A DNA stretch of 64,000 nucleotides from Haematomicrobium sanguinis DSM 21259 (GTDB lineage: Bacteria; Actinomycetota; Actinomycetes; Actinomycetales; Micrococcaceae), in assembly GCF_000688395.1 (NCBI RefSeq), contig NZ_JIAG01000007.1, positions 102,169-166,168 of the forward strand, written 5' to 3'. The position numbers were made by a program, and so were the translations under genes. Below the pieces are notes generated by a model. It was not told the DNA's origin, searched no databases, and was given only the letters and a program-made list of their open reading frames with translations. Shown here piece by piece: positions 52,761-60,188 of this stretch (within the stretch, counting starts at the first letter, position 1; every line of letters starts with the position of its first letter).

Positions 52761-53249
52761 ATGGCCGAACCCCACACCACAGACCTTACACAAGCCCGCT
52801 CCGCGATTTTGTACCGGGAGAAGCTCTACCCCAGCGTCGGGGTGTGGTTTTTCGTGTTGTTTGTGGCGGGCGCAACCCTGCTTGCCCTGCTGCCGATCAA
52901 CCTGCCGGTAGCGATTGCCGGGTGCATCGCCGTCACCGCCGCCGTGGCGATCGCCTTTATCGCGGCCTCCCCGGTCATCATGGTCACCCGGGACGCATTC
53001 ACCGCGGGCAAGGCGAGAATTGAACACCAATACTTGGGAGACATCGAGGCGTACGACGGCGATGCCGCCACCGCTGAGCGCGGCACCCGTTTGCACGGGC
53101 TGGCATATTTGTGCATACGGGGCTGGGTTTCCCCCGTGGTGAAAGTTTTCGTGGTGGATGACGCGGACACCACACCGTATTGGTTGGTGTCCACCCGTCA
53201 TCCCTTGGACGTGGTGAAGGCGCTTCAGGAAGCCCGCGAGGCTCTTTAG
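52761..53249 (+). CDS. DUF3093 family membrane protein
   Basis: The function is unknown. This 162-residue protein has two adjacent membrane segments (about 30-75) followed by a soluble C-terminal half, and matches the actinobacterial DUF3093 family. REKLYPSVGVW and WLVSTRHPLDVVKALQEA are typical. ATG 52761 has no ribosome binding site. The open frame continues 12 codons upstream, without conservation. It is divergent from dut and its stop shares TTAG with DUF4193. Confidence 0.88.
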   Translation: MAEPHTTDLTQARSAILYREKLYPSVGVWFFVLFVAGATLLALLPINLPVAIAGCIAVTAAVAIAFIAASPVIMVTRDAFTAGKARIEHQYLGDIEAYDGDAATAERGTRLHGLAYLCIRGWVSPVVKVFVVDDADTTPYWLVSTRHPLDVVKALQEAREAL

Positions 53250-53545
53250 CCCTCGCAATCCTTGCAGAAGAGGAGTCCGTCTTTTTCTCGAGCGATCTGG
53301 GAACGGTGACGTACCAGGAAGCAGGAGGAACACGTGAACTCATCGGCTTGAGCCGGGAGCACCCGCACCAAGAGCTCTTCACCGGAGAGATCGGCGCCGG
53401 GAAGTTCAAAACCTTCGGCGGCTTCGGTCTCATCCTCGTCGACAACCGCGGACTGGGTGTTGGTCCGTCGCGACTTCAATTCCTCAATGGAATCCTCGCT
53501 CAGGTCATCATCAGTCTTGCGCGGTGCATCGTAATCAGTTGCCAT
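53246..53545 (-). CDS. DUF4193 family protein (zinc ribbon)
   Basis: The function is unknown. This 99-residue protein matches the actinobacterial DUF4193 family. An acidic N-terminal half (DYDAPRKTDDDLSEDSIEELK) precedes a zinc ribbon with FTCSSCFLVRHRSQIA and FCKDCEG, giving two CxxC pairs. The family is highly conserved in actinobacteria next to dut and DUF3093, as here. GGAGTG lies upstream of the ATG at a long spacing. Confidence 0.92.
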   Translation of the reverse strand: MATDYDAPRKTDDDLSEDSIEELKSRRTNTQSAVVDEDETEAAEGFELPGADLSGEELLVRVLPAQADEFTCSSCFLVRHRSQIAREKDGLLFCKDCEG

Positions 53546-53818
53546 AATCTAAAATTCACTCCGGTCGGATGGTCTTCTCTCGCGAAAGATTGTTGCCCAT
53601 TCCGCGGCAAAATGCCAACTCAGAGCACGATTCGTGAGAAAAGTGTTCCGATCGTTAGTTCTTCGGCTCGCGTTGCGGGCGGCAATCAGTGCAAGCAACG
53701 GTTGAAGGTCTGGGTTTATTCCGGGCCCAATGTGCGCCACACCCGCCCTAATTCCGGCGCTTGCAGCGCACGCAATGTAAGAGTGTTGGCAAGGAATAGT
53801 GCAACTCAAGGAATCGTG

Positions 53819-55015
53819 ATGCAAGAACTTCACCTCGTCAGTGTCGATGCCGAGACGTCAACGCTCGTGCTCAGCGATGAGAGCGGCACCCACTTCACAC
53901 TCGCGTTGAATGATGACATCCGCGCGGCCCTGAAAACCCACCCCACGCCGCTGGCTAAATCCGGGGGTGACGCTGCCCCTCCCTCGCCTCGCGACATTCA
54001 AGCGCGGATCCGCGCCGGTGCGAGCGCGGCGGAAGTGGCACAAGAGACCGGCGCGCCGCTGTCCATGGTGCAACGCTTTGAGGGTCCGGTCCTGGCAGAA
54101 CGCGAATACATTGCCTCCCGTGCTCAAGGCGTGATCGTTGCCGAGCCGGATGGGCTTCTAGATGGCTACCGCGAGGCCTTTGGGAACTCCTCGGCGAACC
54201 TGGGCGAGATGGTGGCCCACCGGCTCGAAGCCTTTGGCGCCGATACAGACTCTGCGACCTGGGACACGTTCAAGCGCGAGGACGGTTCCTGGAATGTGGT
54301 TCTCGCCTTTGAACTGGGTAAGGATGCCAGCAACACGATTGGCGAACCGCCGCTGGCACGGTGGATTTTTAAGGCGTCCTCGGCGTCCTTGAGCAACGCG
54401 AACCGGTGGGCCCAGGTGCTCAGCGAGATGGAGCCCATCGACGGCCCGCTCCCCTCGCGACGGCTCGTGGCCGTGCCGTCCTCGGTGTTTGACGTCGAGA
54501 CCAGCGGCACCGATCCGAGCGAGGTGACCGGCACAGAGCCCGCCACCGACGGTTCTGGGGTAGATGACGGGCAAGACGATACCGGCCCCGACGAACACTC
54601 GGAGCTCTTGGACATGCTCATGGAACGGCGCGGTCAACGTCTGGGTACCGATGAGATCAGCGATGACGCGTTGGCCGCCATGATCGCGAAGGGACCGGTC
54701 CCCGGGGCCAAGGGTGATGCGAGCGAAGACTCGGCGGCCGGTAAGTCGGGGAAATCTGATTCTTCGGCCGATGAACTGGAAGGCCAGCAGCAGCTCTTTG
54801 GCGGTTTGCGATTGGCACCCGAGCCCAAGGATGATCCGATCAACCTGCAACAGGACGTGGACACGGATACCGCTTCGGTCGATCTCGAGCGGGAGAAACC
54901 AGCGGCCGAGGAGGACGCCGGGGCCGACAACGCCCGCGCTAAGCGCGGTCTCAAGCACAAGCGCTCCAGCGTTCCGAGCTGGGACGAAATTGTCTTCGGC
55001 GCGAAGAACGACTAA
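53819..55015 (+). CDS. sepH: Septation protein SepH (DUF3071)
   Basis: SepH binds FtsZ and promotes Z-ring assembly in Streptomyces and mycobacteria. This 398-residue protein starts with the DUF3071 domain (about 1-165) that contains the helix-turn-helix-like stretch DIQARIRAGASAAEVAQETG and then MVQRFEGPVLAEREYIA. The remaining 230 residues are acidic and mostly disordered, with a basic C-terminal end (AKRGLKHKRSSVPSWDEIVFG) that is conserved in the family. ATG 53819 has AAGGA upstream. The 270 bases before it contain no gene. Confidence 0.92.
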   Translation: MQELHLVSVDAETSTLVLSDESGTHFTLALNDDIRAALKTHPTPLAKSGGDAAPPSPRDIQARIRAGASAAEVAQETGAPLSMVQRFEGPVLAEREYIASRAQGVIVAEPDGLLDGYREAFGNSSANLGEMVAHRLEAFGADTDSATWDTFKREDGSWNVVLAFELGKDASNTIGEPPLARWIFKASSASLSNANRWAQVLSEMEPIDGPLPSRRLVAVPSSVFDVETSGTDPSEVTGTEPATDGSGVDDGQDDTGPDEHSELLDMLMERRGQRLGTDEISDDALAAMIAKGPVPGAKGDASEDSAAGKSGKSDSSADELEGQQQLFGGLRLAPEPKDDPINLQQDVDTDTASVDLEREKPAAEEDAGADNARAKRGLKHKRSSVPSWDEIVFGAKND

Positions 55016-55022
55016 CTCTCCC

Positions 55023-55676
55023 CTACACGGGCGGCAGGTCGAAAGGAAGTAGTTCTGCCGTTTCCGGGATTTGCCGGGCACGTCCGGCCGTCATTCTTTG
55101 CATGTAGTGGCGGCGGCACAGCGTTTCGTAGCCGGTTGCGGCCCGCTGGTCCACGTCGCCAACCACCATTTGTTCCCCCTCGACGACCATGACACCGTCC
55201 TGGGTGCGGGCGTTGTGGGTGGCACGCTTGCCGCACCAGCACAGGGCTTCGACCTGGAGCGGCTTCACATGATCGGCCAATTCCAGGAGTCGACGCGAGC
55301 CCGGGAACAGGCGGGTTTGAAAATCGCTGGTGATTCCGAAGGTGAAAACGTCAATGCCCATTTCATCTACAAGCCGGGCAAGCTGTTCAATCTGTTCCGG
55401 TGAATAAAACTGTGCCTCGTCACACACGAGGTAGTGAATCGCTTCGCCGTGGGTTTTGCGCCGCACAATCTCTTCCCAGAAATCGAGCTGCGGATCCACC
55501 TCGATCGCCTCATGCTGTAATCCGAGGCGGGACGAAAGCACCGCGGTGCCCGAGCGGTCATGGCTGGTAAAGATGAGTCCCCGGCGACCGCGCACACTGT
55601 GGTTGTAGTTCATTTGAAGTGCGAGTGTGGATTTGCCACTGTCCACGGTCCCGGAAAAGAAAACGAGTTCAGCCAC
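55023..55676 (-). CDS. tdk: Thymidine kinase
   Basis: This type II thymidine kinase makes dTMP from thymidine for salvage. The 217-residue sequence shows the P-loop GTVDSGKST (about 9-17), the DEAQFYSPEQ catalytic region (VCDEAQF) and the zinc lasso CWCGKRATHNAR plus CRRHY. FGITSDF is the usual specificity loop. GTG 55676 has TAGAGT six bases upstream and may be leaderless. It ends seven bases from the convergent sepH. Confidence 0.95.
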   Translation of the reverse strand: MAELVFFSGTVDSGKSTLALQMNYNHSVRGRRGLIFTSHDRSGTAVLSSRLGLQHEAIEVDPQLDFWEEIVRRKTHGEAIHYLVCDEAQFYSPEQIEQLARLVDEMGIDVFTFGITSDFQTRLFPGSRRLLELADHVKPLQVEALCWCGKRATHNARTQDGVMVVEGEQMVVGDVDQRAATGYETLCRRHYMQRMTAGRARQIPETAELLPFDLPPV

Positions 55677-55682
55677 GCCTCA

Positions 55683-55688
55683 ACTCTA
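55683..55688 (-). promoter_or_regulatory. -10 box of tdk (leaderless)
   Basis: TAGAGT on the minus strand is six bases before GTG 55676. It overlaps the stop codon of the phosphatase gene. Confidence 0.45.
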
Positions 55689-56846
55689 GTTCACTCGCAA
55701 CAGCGGTATACCCAGTTCGGCGTCGGTGAGCGAACCGTGTTGTCCCACCATCTCCATCGAGGCGAGCGAAACCCGATTCAAGTCATAAAGGGCGATGTTC
55801 TCCCGCGCCGCGACGAGGACATCGCCAATGCGGGACGCGACTCTCTCGCTTGGGCGTTGTCCGGCCGGACCAAACCAGCCGAGCTCGACGGCTTCGGCCT
55901 GGGTGGCAACCCAGGCGCGGTCGCCAAACTCGTTCCGCCATTCGCTGGCCAGATGCTCGGCGTAGTTTGTCCCCAGCTCGGGTTGCAGATAGAGGTGGAG
56001 GAAGCGGGGTTCTCCCCCGGTGTGCCGCACACCCCTGAAGAGCGCGTCCATGTGGCTGACATCGAGCCGGTTCTCGGCCGGGATGTCAACCATGCCGTGG
56101 TCGGCGGTCATCAGGATGCTCGTGTTGTCGCCGAGGGAGCGCGCCAAGCGTGAGATGTTAAAGTCCAGCTCTTCGAGTTCGCGCAACCACTGCGGCGAAC
56201 GCACGCCATAGCGGTGGCCGGCCTTGTCCAGCTCGTTCCAGTACAGGTACACCAGGTGGCGCGCCCGCCGGTTTTCCATGATGGTTTTCACATGCGTCAC
56301 CCGGGCGCTGACACTCTTGGATCCAATGAAATCGCCACCGCGGAGGGCCGCGCGTGTCAGCGCGGAGCGTTCAAAGTGCGGTAGCGAGACGGTGCTGACC
56401 TGAATCTCTGGTTGCACTTTTTCAAAGATCGTGGGGTGCGTCTGCCAGGACAGCGGATCGACGTTCGCGTCCCACCCGCCCAACATGTTGACGACCTTGT
56501 CTTGATCCGGATCCAACACGTCATAACCGACCATGCCGGTGAGCGCCGGCGGCAATCCGGTGGCAAAGCTGGCTAGCGCCGCGGCCGTGGTGCTGGGAGC
56601 GACCGTCTGCAGGGTGCGCAGACCCCCATCGCGAATGGCGCGAGCCAGCATGGGGGCATGTGCACGATTCTCCATGAGCTGGCCGGCCCCCAGACCATCC
56701 ACCATGACGATAACGGCGTTGCGGGTGTCGGGAAGATCCAGCTCGTTGCGGAAACCGGCTAGACCAAGTGCGTTGGCGACGCTCGGCAACACCTGGGTGA
56801 GGCTCGCCCCGGAAAAGGCGGGCCCTGCCGGAAGCGGGGTGCTCAC
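55686..56846 (-). CDS. Alkaline-phosphatase-family protein (nucleotide pyrophosphatase type)
   Basis: This is a 386-residue metal-dependent phosphodiesterase of the alkaline phosphatase superfamily. VIVMVDGLGAGQL holds the first metal-binding Asp, VAPSTTAAALASFATG the nucleophile Thr, and MTADHGMVDI the second metal site; GHRYG supplies a further His. No signal peptide is seen, so it is probably cytoplasmic, as in other actinobacterial members. GTG 56846 overlaps the DUF5998 stop by four bases. A nucleotide or phosphodiester substrate is likely; the exact one is unknown. Confidence 0.9.
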   Translation of the reverse strand: MSTPLPAGPAFSGASLTQVLPSVANALGLAGFRNELDLPDTRNAVIVMVDGLGAGQLMENRAHAPMLARAIRDGGLRTLQTVAPSTTAAALASFATGLPPALTGMVGYDVLDPDQDKVVNMLGGWDANVDPLSWQTHPTIFEKVQPEIQVSTVSLPHFERSALTRAALRGGDFIGSKSVSARVTHVKTIMENRRARHLVYLYWNELDKAGHRYGVRSPQWLRELEELDFNISRLARSLGDNTSILMTADHGMVDIPAENRLDVSHMDALFRGVRHTGGEPRFLHLYLQPELGTNYAEHLASEWRNEFGDRAWVATQAEAVELGWFGPAGQRPSERVASRIGDVLVAARENIALYDLNRVSLASMEMVGQHGSLTDAELGIPLLRVN

Positions 56847-57436
56847 GAGCGGCCGCGGGTGGAGGTCGCCTTGCGCAACGCCTTCGCGAACGCGCTGGCC
56901 TCGCGTAGTGTGTCGATACCGTCGGCCTCGGCGCTGACCCGAATAATGATGTCCTCGGTGGACAGCGAACCGGCGTACCCGTGGTCCGCAACGCAATCGG
57001 GGTCCGGGCATCCGGCCGGCGCAATGTCCAAGCGCTGGCCGCCGGTCCACGCAATCGAGAGGGTGAGCTCTTGGGGTCCGGTGCCCGGAGTAAAGTTCTG
57101 CGGTTGGTCATAGACATAGGTCAACGTGACCGTCGAGATGCGATCAAGCGGGATGGCCTCGGTGGATATTTGGGCCATCACATGGGTGCCTTCTTCGTTC
57201 ATTTGGTGATCATCCACGTGGGAGGCCAAAAGCACATCATCGGTGAGCACCAAAACGGTGGAGTGCCGGTGTACCTCATTGTGATCAAAGTGCGTTTCCA
57301 GATGCACAAAGTCGGCGCGTGCCTCGGCGCCGTCCAAGGCGTCCACGAGCACCTCGGCCATCATGGCGGGGTAAAAACCGGAGCGCTCCAAGGAGGTGAG
57401 CAGATGATCGGCGCTGGATGGTGTTGCTGGCGTCAT
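56843..57436 (-). CDS. DUF5998 family protein
   Basis: The function is unknown. This 197-residue cytoplasmic protein matches the actinobacterial DUF5998 family. FVHLETHFDHNEVHRHSTVLVLTDDVLL and APAGCPDPDCVADHGYAGS, with two Cys and a His, look like possible metal ligands. It lies between the GNAT/acyl-CoA synthetase gene and the phosphatase gene and is coupled to the latter by a four-base overlap. The order is conserved in many actinobacteria. Confidence 0.9.
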   Translation of the reverse strand: MTPATPSSADHLLTSLERSGFYPAMMAEVLVDALDGAEARADFVHLETHFDHNEVHRHSTVLVLTDDVLLASHVDDHQMNEEGTHVMAQISTEAIPLDRISTVTLTYVYDQPQNFTPGTGPQELTLSIAWTGGQRLDIAPAGCPDPDCVADHGYAGSLSTEDIIIRVSAEADGIDTLREASAFAKALRKATSTRGRS

Positions 57437-57441
57437 GTTCC

Positions 57442-60144
57442 CTAGTCTCTCATTGCCCGGCGGGCGCTGTCGGTTCTCTGCTCTGGATTGCCCAGCATGA
57501 TGGTGGCACTAAGTGCGACGGCATCGCGGTGCACCAAGAGCGGGTCGATGCTGATCGAGGCAATTTCGGGGTGGCGGTCCTTCAGGACGGCAATGCGCAT
57601 GAGTACGTCTTCAAGCGCCCCTTTATCCACCGCGAAGCTCTCTTGGTGACCGGCTAACTTGATGGCAGCACGCGGTTGGCGCACCATATCGGCCACATCC
57701 TGGGTCGTCAGCGGGGTGATGCGGTGCGCCCAGTCGTCCAGTATTTGGGTGGCGTCCCCGGCCATGCCGAAGGAAATCACTGGGCCCAGCAGCGGGTCTT
57801 CCATGGCGCGGATCACGCACGCCTGGCCGGGTTCGGCCATGGTTTGCACTTCCATTCCGCTGCGGCCGTATGCCCTCAGTTCTTCTTTCATCGAGTCCAC
57901 GGCCTCGGCCAATTGCACGGGATTTCCGAGGTTCAACCTGACGCCGCCCAAATCCAATCGCCGTCTCAAGTAGGCGTCAGTGGACTTCAGTGCGACGGGC
58001 CAACCCAAGAGGTGTGCCGCTGCGACAGCTTCTTGAGCGGTGCTGACCTTGATGGTGCGTAGCGCCCTCACGCCGTAGCTTGCCAGCAGTTGGACGCTCT
58101 CCTCCGAGTCCAGGGTGAGCAGTTGTGCGCCGTTGACGTCCTTCATCCAGTGCTCAAGCAACCGGGTTGCGTCCTCGTCGCGGATGCCTTCGGGTTCCAG
58201 GTATTCGCCGTGGTCGCGTGCCCGCCACATCCCGTAACGGGTCGCGGCGCCAAGGGCACGAACCGCCGCCCCGGGGCTGGAGTAGCAGGGCAGGCCCTGA
58301 TCCAGGCCGTCGGGAGCCGGGTCGAAGTCGGGTCCCGTGACGAGGCCGGAGGCTTCCAAGGACTGGTCCATGACGCCGGCAAAGCTGGCGACCACGGGCT
58401 TCCCGGCCGCGCGGGCGGCGTTGTAAATGGTGGCGGCAAGGGTGTCCGTGGCCACGCCCGGGGTGGGGATGAGAGTGACGACGGCGGCATCCGCCTGGGT
58501 GCCCGAAAGCACCTCGGTCACGGCTTTAGCGAGTTGGGAGGTGATGCGTTCGGTATTGCCCGAGAGGTTCAGGTTTGCGGTGAGCACCGTGGGTGTGAGG
58601 TTCCAGGCGCTCGCGTTATCTGCGACGACTTTTCCGAGGGCCAGCGAATTGGAGAGCACCGCAATGTGGGAGCCAAGCGGCACCGGCTGACTGGCAAGCA
58701 CCATCGCAATGTCGACCAGCTCGTCGTTGCTTTTGACCCGGATCACGCCGGATTGGCGCATCATCGCATCCAGGGCGCCGGCGGGAGCCTGAGTGGTTCG
58801 CACCACGTGGCCGGGCGGGAGTTGGAGTCCCATGACATCGGATTTCGCGACGATGACCGGTTTGGTCAGTGCCAGACGCCGGGCGATGCGGGAGAACTTG
58901 CGCGGGTTTCCAATGGATTCCAAGTACATGCCAACGACCGAGGTATTCGGGTCGTCTTCCCAGTACTGCATGAGGTCGTTTCCGGAAATGTCGGCGCGGT
59001 TTCCTGCCGAGACGGCCGTGGAGATGCCCACTGCGCGGCGCGCGGCGGAGGCGAAAAGCAGCGAGCCGAGCGCGGCCGACTGGGTAAAGACTCCCACCCT
59101 GCCGCGCTTGGGCAGTTGTGGCGCCGGTGAGGCGTTGAGCTTGATTTCTGGGTCGGTGTTGGAAATGCCCAGCGATGCGGGACCAAGGACCCGCATGCCG
59201 TTTTTTCGTGCTTCGCGCACAAGGTGGCGCTGGCGCTCGAGCCCGGCATCGCCGTCGTCCGCGTACCCTGCGCTTAACACCAGCAAGCCTTTTGCGCGCT
59301 TGCCTGCGCACTCGGCAATGACCTCATGAACGTTGCGATTCGGGACCGCGATGACCACGAGGTCCACATTTTCGGGGAGATCGCTGAGGCGCGGGTAGAG
59401 GCGTTGCTCGGGGTCCGCGGCGGCCAGGCGGGCGTTGACGCCGTAGACGGTTCCGGTGAACCCGGCGTCGCGAATGTGGTTGAAAACCATGCGGCCCATG
59501 GTGGTGGGGCTTTTGCTGACGCCGACCACCGCGACGCGTTGCGGGCGCAGGACCTCGGCGACGCTGCGGGCTTCGGCGCGGTGCTCGCGGGCCTCCATGA
59601 CGGCGCGGGACTTTGCGGTGGGGTCGATGTCGAAGTGGACCGCAATGACGCCGTCGTCGAAGGAGCGCTGAATTTCGTACCCCGCGTCGGAGAAGACGGC
59701 GAGCATTTTGCGGTTTTCCGGGAGGACTTCGGCGCTGAAACGGGTGATGCCGTTTTCTAGGGCGGCGGCGGCCAAGTGTTCTAGCAGGATGGAGCCGAGC
59801 CCGCGGCCCTGGTGCGCGTCGGCGATATTGAACGCGACCTCGGCTTCTGTCGGGTTGTTCAGCCGATCGTAGCGGCCGATGCCGATGATGTGGCCGCCCG
59901 CGGTGATCACGAAGGCGACGCGGTCGCGGTAGTCCACGTTGGTGAACCGCTCGAGTTCCTTCGGGGTGAGCGTGGATTTGTAGGTGAAGAAACGGTAGTA
60001 GATGGAGGTTTCGGACTGGCCGAGGTGAAACTGCTCGACTCCGGGGGCGTCTTCCGGGGTGATCGGGCGGATGTGCGCGGTCACGCCGTCGCGCAACACG
60101 ACGTCAGCTTCCCAATATTCCGGGTATCCTCTCACCTGGCCCAT
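57442..60144 (-). CDS. GNAT acetyltransferase fused to NDP-forming acyl-CoA synthetase-like domains
   Basis: This 900-residue protein resembles bacterial protein acetyltransferases (Pat/PatZ family) that acetylate lysines of metabolic enzymes. Domains in order: GNAT (about 20-170, acetyl-CoA loop HQGRGLGSILLEHL), CoA-binding Rossmann domain (about 205-300, VAVVGVSKSPTTMG), succinyl-CoA-ligase-like domains (about 310-620) and ATP-grasp (about 680-890). The synthetase motif usually read GPNCLG is GPASLG here, which suggests a regulatory rather than catalytic ligase half. The GNAT domain is at the N terminus, the reverse of E. coli PatZ. TAGGCT six bases before ATG 60144 suggests a leaderless mRNA. 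Confidence 0.9.
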   Translation of the reverse strand: MGQVRGYPEYWEADVVLRDGVTAHIRPITPEDAPGVEQFHLGQSETSIYYRFFTYKSTLTPKELERFTNVDYRDRVAFVITAGGHIIGIGRYDRLNNPTEAEVAFNIADAHQGRGLGSILLEHLAAAALENGITRFSAEVLPENRKMLAVFSDAGYEIQRSFDDGVIAVHFDIDPTAKSRAVMEAREHRAEARSVAEVLRPQRVAVVGVSKSPTTMGRMVFNHIRDAGFTGTVYGVNARLAAADPEQRLYPRLSDLPENVDLVVIAVPNRNVHEVIAECAGKRAKGLLVLSAGYADDGDAGLERQRHLVREARKNGMRVLGPASLGISNTDPEIKLNASPAPQLPKRGRVGVFTQSAALGSLLFASAARRAVGISTAVSAGNRADISGNDLMQYWEDDPNTSVVGMYLESIGNPRKFSRIARRLALTKPVIVAKSDVMGLQLPPGHVVRTTQAPAGALDAMMRQSGVIRVKSNDELVDIAMVLASQPVPLGSHIAVLSNSLALGKVVADNASAWNLTPTVLTANLNLSGNTERITSQLAKAVTEVLSGTQADAAVVTLIPTPGVATDTLAATIYNAARAAGKPVVASFAGVMDQSLEASGLVTGPDFDPAPDGLDQGLPCYSSPGAAVRALGAATRYGMWRARDHGEYLEPEGIRDEDATRLLEHWMKDVNGAQLLTLDSEESVQLLASYGVRALRTIKVSTAQEAVAAAHLLGWPVALKSTDAYLRRRLDLGGVRLNLGNPVQLAEAVDSMKEELRAYGRSGMEVQTMAEPGQACVIRAMEDPLLGPVISFGMAGDATQILDDWAHRITPLTTQDVADMVRQPRAAIKLAGHQESFAVDKGALEDVLMRIAVLKDRHPEIASISIDPLLVHRDAVALSATIMLGNPEQRTDSARRAMRD

Positions 60145-60150
60145 AGACTC

Positions 60151-60156
60151 AGCCTA
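60151..60156 (-). promoter_or_regulatory. -10 box of the GNAT/acyl-CoA synthetase gene (leaderless)
   Basis: TAGGCT on the minus strand is six bases from ATG 60144, in the 44-bp region shared with divergent parC. Confidence 0.45.
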
Positions 60157-60188
60157 GTAGCAATTTTTTGTTGAAGGATTTTTCATTC

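Noticed and set aside
53180..53818. N-terminal extension of SepH by 213 codons
   Set aside because: The extension overlaps DUF4193 on the other strand and has no conserved content; the DUF3071 domain begins at ATG 53819.
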